The notes beneath the pieces were generated by a model, which searched no databases, had not been told where the DNA came from, and was given only the letters and a program-made list of their open reading frames with translations. 17,881 bases of DNA, taken from NCBI GenBank assembly GCA_023430825.1, contig JAEYYL010000381.1, forward strand, positions 1-17,881, given 5' to 3'. Positions 15,490-17,881 of the stretch are shown piece after piece. The stretch is from Verrucomicrobiota bacterium. Lineage in GTDB: Bacteria; Verrucomicrobiota; Verrucomicrobiia; Opitutales; Opitutaceae. The position numbers and the translations under genes were made by a program. How positions within the stretch are numbered: position 1 is the first letter of the stretch; each line of letters begins with the position of its first letter.

Positions 15490-16605
15490 TCAGCGCAGCG
15501 CCGACGCCGAGGAGAGGAGTCCGCCGCTTTCGTCGAACAGCGCGCACGACCCGCCGATCCAAAGAGTGAGATCGCGCACCGGCACGGCTTCCGGGTGCCA
15601 GTAAACGACGCCGCGTCCGAGGCCGTGCGGCGTCGCCCGCACCGCGCCCACCACCTCGGCGAGAAACGCGCGCTGGCCCGCCGGCGTGAGGGAGAAAGCG
15701 AGGTTCGGCTTGCTGGTGAAGTGCTCGTCATGCTTCCACGGATACGCCGTTTCCACCACGACCACGGGCAGCCTAAACTCCTCCGCGACGCAGGTGAGCG
15801 TCTCCCGCAGTTCCGCGATCGTGCCGTGCCATTCGGGATAATAGCTCAATCCCAGCAACTCGAACGGCAGCCCTTCCGCCCGCAGATGCTCCAGATACCA
15901 GCGCGTGCGAGGGAGATTTCCGGTGCACTCGATGTGAATCATGCGCTGCGGCGCACCCGGTCCGGCTGGCACCGCCTCGAGCCCGGCGCGCAACAAGCGT
16001 GCGAGTTTCGGCCAGGTCTCGGCCTCGCGTTCGCGTTCCGCGAACTCCACCCGTCCGTCCGGCCAGAGCAGACCGTTGGTGATTTCGTTGCCGATCTGGA
16101 CGATGTCGGGGACCACCCCTTCGGCCGCGAATCGCGCCAGCACGTCGCGCGTATAGCGGCCGACCTGCTTTTCCAACTCGTCGAATTCCAGGTTGGCCCA
16201 CGCCGCCGGTTTGAACTGCTTGCCGGGGTCCGCCCACGTGTCGGAGTAATGCAGATCGAGCAGGAGCTGCGCCCCGGTGGCCTTGATCCGCTTCGCCAGC
16301 CGCAGGGTATAATCGAGATCGTTCGTCACGATTCCCTTCCCGTCCGGATCGACGAAAAGCCGGACCCGAAAGCAGTTGAGGCCGGCGGAGCGCAGGAGAG
16401 TCAGCGCGTCGCCGCTCCGGCCTCCGGCGTGGTAGCGCGCACCGTGCGCCTCGAATACCGGCAGCGCCGAAACATCCGCCCCGGCCAGCCAGTCCTTATC
16501 CTCCGATGCCGGCGATCGCAAAGACGTGCAGCCGACCGCCAGCAAGGCAGCGCACGACGACAGCATTCGCAGCAACGGGGAAACGTTCCGAGGGGGCGGA
16601 AACAT
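15490..16605 (-). CDS. GH53 arabinogalactan endo-beta-1,4-galactanase, probable lipoprotein
   Basis: GH53 enzymes cut beta-1,4-galactan chains, as in type I arabinogalactan of pectin, with retention. The 371-aa product starts with a signal sequence ending LLAVGC, where C26 is a plausible lipidation site, so it is probably anchored to a membrane, perhaps at the cell surface. The mature part has the family's WLAGADVSALPVFE start, NCFRVRLFVDP, LLLDLHYSDTWADPGKQ, the acid/base E174 in QIGNEITNG, YYPEWHG, and the nucleophile E285 in VVVVETAYPW. Length fits the family. It is the first gene of the sugar locus, 25 bp upstream of the receptor, and diverges from corA. An alternative start at Met14 would leave a very short signal sequence. 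Confidence 0.93.
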   Translation of the reverse strand: MFPPPRNVSPLLRMLSSCAALLAVGCTSLRSPASEDKDWLAGADVSALPVFEAHGARYHAGGRSGDALTLLRSAGLNCFRVRLFVDPDGKGIVTNDLDYTLRLAKRIKATGAQLLLDLHYSDTWADPGKQFKPAAWANLEFDELEKQVGRYTRDVLARFAAEGVVPDIVQIGNEITNGLLWPDGRVEFAEREREAETWPKLARLLRAGLEAVPAGPGAPQRMIHIECTGNLPRTRWYLEHLRAEGLPFELLGLSYYPEWHGTIAELRETLTCVAEEFRLPVVVVETAYPWKHDEHFTSKPNLAFSLTPAGQRAFLAEVVGAVRATPHGLGRGVVYWHPEAVPVRDLTLWIGGSCALFDESGGLLSSASALR

Positions 16606-16660
16606 GGGGCAAAACCGGCCGGAGGCCGATGCGCCCTGAATGCGCCTGCCGCCCGAAAAC

Positions 16661-16697
16661 TCAAGTGTTTAATTTTCTGTCAAACAGTTTTACAACG
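16661..16697 (-). promoter_or_regulatory. AT-rich putative promoter region of the galactan locus
   Basis: This is the only clearly AT-rich stretch in the divergent region. On the minus strand it contains a consensus-like TTGACA (16683-16678) and an odd palindrome AAACTGTTT that could be part of an operator. No convincing -10 box lies 16-18 nt downstream, so the exact promoter is unresolved. It lies 56-92 bp upstream of the GH53 ATG. Confidence 0.35.
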
Positions 16698-16713
16698 CGT
16701 CGATGGCGCCTGG

Positions 16714-16729
16714 CCCGCTGGAAAGCGGG
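16714..16729 (+). promoter_or_regulatory. Stem-loop with GNRA-type tetraloop in the corA upstream region
   Basis: CCCGCT, loop GGAA, AGCGGG form a perfect 6-bp stem with a GNRA tetraloop, followed by GGTTTTC. It lies 85 bp upstream of the corA start on its coding strand. It resembles a weak intrinsic terminator or a leader structure. The short T run and lack of a mapped transcript keep this tentative. Confidence 0.35.
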
Positions 16730-16813
16730 GGTTTTCGCTCGGTTGGAGCTCACGGAATCGACTTCACTCAATCTTACCTTATCGTCCGCAACCACTCCCC
16801 GCCCACTTCGACG

Positions 16814-17803
16814 ATGATCAAGCTTCACCGCCCCCAAGCAGTTCGCAGCGTCACGGCGGCCGAGCTGCCGGCCCAACCTACACCGGACATCCTCTGGATC
16901 GACCTGCTGGAACCGTCTCCGGAGGAGATCCGAGCCGTCGAGGCGCTGGAACAACTCTCCCTGCCCACGCGAAACGAGGCGCAGGAAATCGAGATCTCGA
17001 GCCGGCTTTATATCGAGAACCGGACTCTCTTCATGACCGCGACGATCATGGTTCGGGCGACGGATGCGAATCCCGCGACGAGCCCCGTCACGTTCGTTTA
17101 CCGCCCCGGGCGGCTGATTACGCTGCGATACGACGATGCGGCACCGTTCAAGGTTTTCGCGGCTCGTTACGAGCGGAACCCGGAAGCGTTCGCCACCGCG
17201 CAAACCCTGTTTCTCGGGCTGTTCGACGAAATCGTCGATCGCATCGCCGATATCCTCGAACTCGTCGCCGCGGATCTCAGCAGTCTCTCGGCCACGATCT
17301 TCACGGGCGAACACCGCGAACCCGGCACCGTCAACTACAACGACCTTCTGCGGCGAATCGGACAGAATGCCGCACGCACGACGAACGCGCGCGAAAGCCT
17401 CGTCAGCCTGCGCCGCGTCCACGGCTTCTTCACGGAAACGTGCGGCAACCTGAGCGCCGAGCAGGTGGACGAACACTGGCGGATCACGGGCAAGGACGTC
17501 ATCGCCCTCGCGGATCACGCGAACTTCGTTTCGAGCAAGGTGACGTTCATCCTCGACGCCACGCTCGGCCTGATCAACAGCGAGCAAAACACCATCAACA
17601 GTCAGCAGAACAAGATCATCAAACTGTTCTCCGTGCTCGCAGTCGTGCTGCTTCCGCCGACCTTGATCGCGAGCATCTACGGCATGAATTTCCACCACAT
17701 GCCGGAACTGCGCTGGCCGTGGGGATACCCGCTCGCACTGGGACTGATGCTCCTCTCCGCGGTCGTGCCTTACCTGATTTTCAAATACAAACGCTGGCTC
17801 TAG
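16814..17803 (+). CDS. corA: CorA-family magnesium/cobalt transport protein
   Basis: CorA is a homopentameric inner-membrane channel for Mg2+ (and Co2+/Ni2+). The 329-aa product has a large N-terminal cytoplasmic domain, a long helical segment (about residues 200-265, ending NSEQNTINSQQNKIIKLFSV), and two C-terminal membrane helices (about 268-289 and 302-322). The signature YGMN has G290, M291 and N292 and continues FHHMPEL. The tail KYKRWL is basic, as is usual. Reading from an ATG at 16703 would add 37 residues of non-homologous sequence spanning the upstream hairpin, so the ATG at 16814 (MIKLHRPQ) is preferred, although no Shine-Dalgarno sequence is visible. It is the only plus-strand gene and is unrelated in function to the sugar locus it diverges from. 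Confidence 0.94.
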   Translation: MIKLHRPQAVRSVTAAELPAQPTPDILWIDLLEPSPEEIRAVEALEQLSLPTRNEAQEIEISSRLYIENRTLFMTATIMVRATDANPATSPVTFVYRPGRLITLRYDDAAPFKVFAARYERNPEAFATAQTLFLGLFDEIVDRIADILELVAADLSSLSATIFTGEHREPGTVNYNDLLRRIGQNAARTTNARESLVSLRRVHGFFTETCGNLSAEQVDEHWRITGKDVIALADHANFVSSKVTFILDATLGLINSEQNTINSQQNKIIKLFSVLAVVLLPPTLIASIYGMNFHHMPELRWPWGYPLALGLMLLSAVVPYLIFKYKRWL

Positions 17804-17881
17804 TCCGCGTGAGTTCCCGACACCGACGCCCGCGGAGTCAGAAACGCCGGCTTCGCGCAAAGGCGTCCGGCCCGCGACCGG

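Noticed and set aside
12468..15569. 1033-aa plus-strand open frame antisense to the TonB receptor
   Set aside because: It is a composition by-product with no recognisable domain; the receptor on the minus strand has a signal peptide, plug and barrel end.
17804..17836. TCCGCG/CGCGGA inverted repeat after corA as a terminator, or the end of a convergent gene
   Set aside because: The stem is 6 bp with a 21-nt loop and no T run. The remaining sequence is too short to support a convergent coding region.
16661..17860. 399-aa minus-strand open frame antisense to corA
   Set aside because: It covers a clear corA gene, has no domain signature and shows the charged composition of other antisense frames.

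Overview
The window is about 17.9 kb of GC-rich bacterial DNA. It most likely comes from an Opitutaceae-type member of the Verrucomicrobiota. I infer this from three things: the TonB-dependent receptor starts with a signal peptide followed by a VIQLSPF-type plug entry typical of that group's large receptor family; a LacI regulator, a GPH symporter and glycoside hydrolases form a sugar locus; and the division/cell-wall genes run mraZ, rsmH, ftsL, ftsI, murE, murF. I have no database match behind this placement. Every gene is on the minus strand except corA at the right end, so the minus-strand genes are transcribed from high to low coordinates.

Positions 59-7391 hold the start of a dcw (division and cell wall) cluster: mraZ, a 72-aa unknown protein, rsmH, an ftsL-like gene, ftsI, murE, a 69-aa unknown protein and murF. 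The genes are tightly packed, with overlapping start and stop codons at several junctions. Three TGGGN boxes at an exact 10-nt pitch, plus a fourth, lie directly upstream of mraZ and look like its operator. The most unusual thing in the window is in murF: an in-frame insertion of about 44 residues after the P-loop helix, containing two 23-bp palindromes 57 bp apart. It resembles a mobile palindromic repeat that has been absorbed into an essential gene.

Positions 7698-16605 hold a probable galactan or arabinogalactan utilisation locus. In transcription order it has a GH53 endo-beta-1,4-galactanase lipoprotein, a TonB-dependent outer-membrane receptor, a GPH-family (MelB-like) sugar:cation symporter, a LacI-family regulator and a cytoplasmic GH2 glycosidase. 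The inferred pathway is surface cleavage of galactan, uptake of oligosaccharides through the receptor, symport across the inner membrane, hydrolysis by the GH2 enzyme, and sugar-responsive control by the LacI protein. No SusD-like protein is present. A 306-bp gap with no supported gene separates this locus from mraZ.

At the right end, a divergent intergenic region of about 208 bp separates the GH53 gene from a plus-strand corA magnesium/cobalt channel gene. I saw no tRNA, rRNA, CRISPR array or insertion sequence. The many long open frames antisense to these genes are by-products of high GC content.
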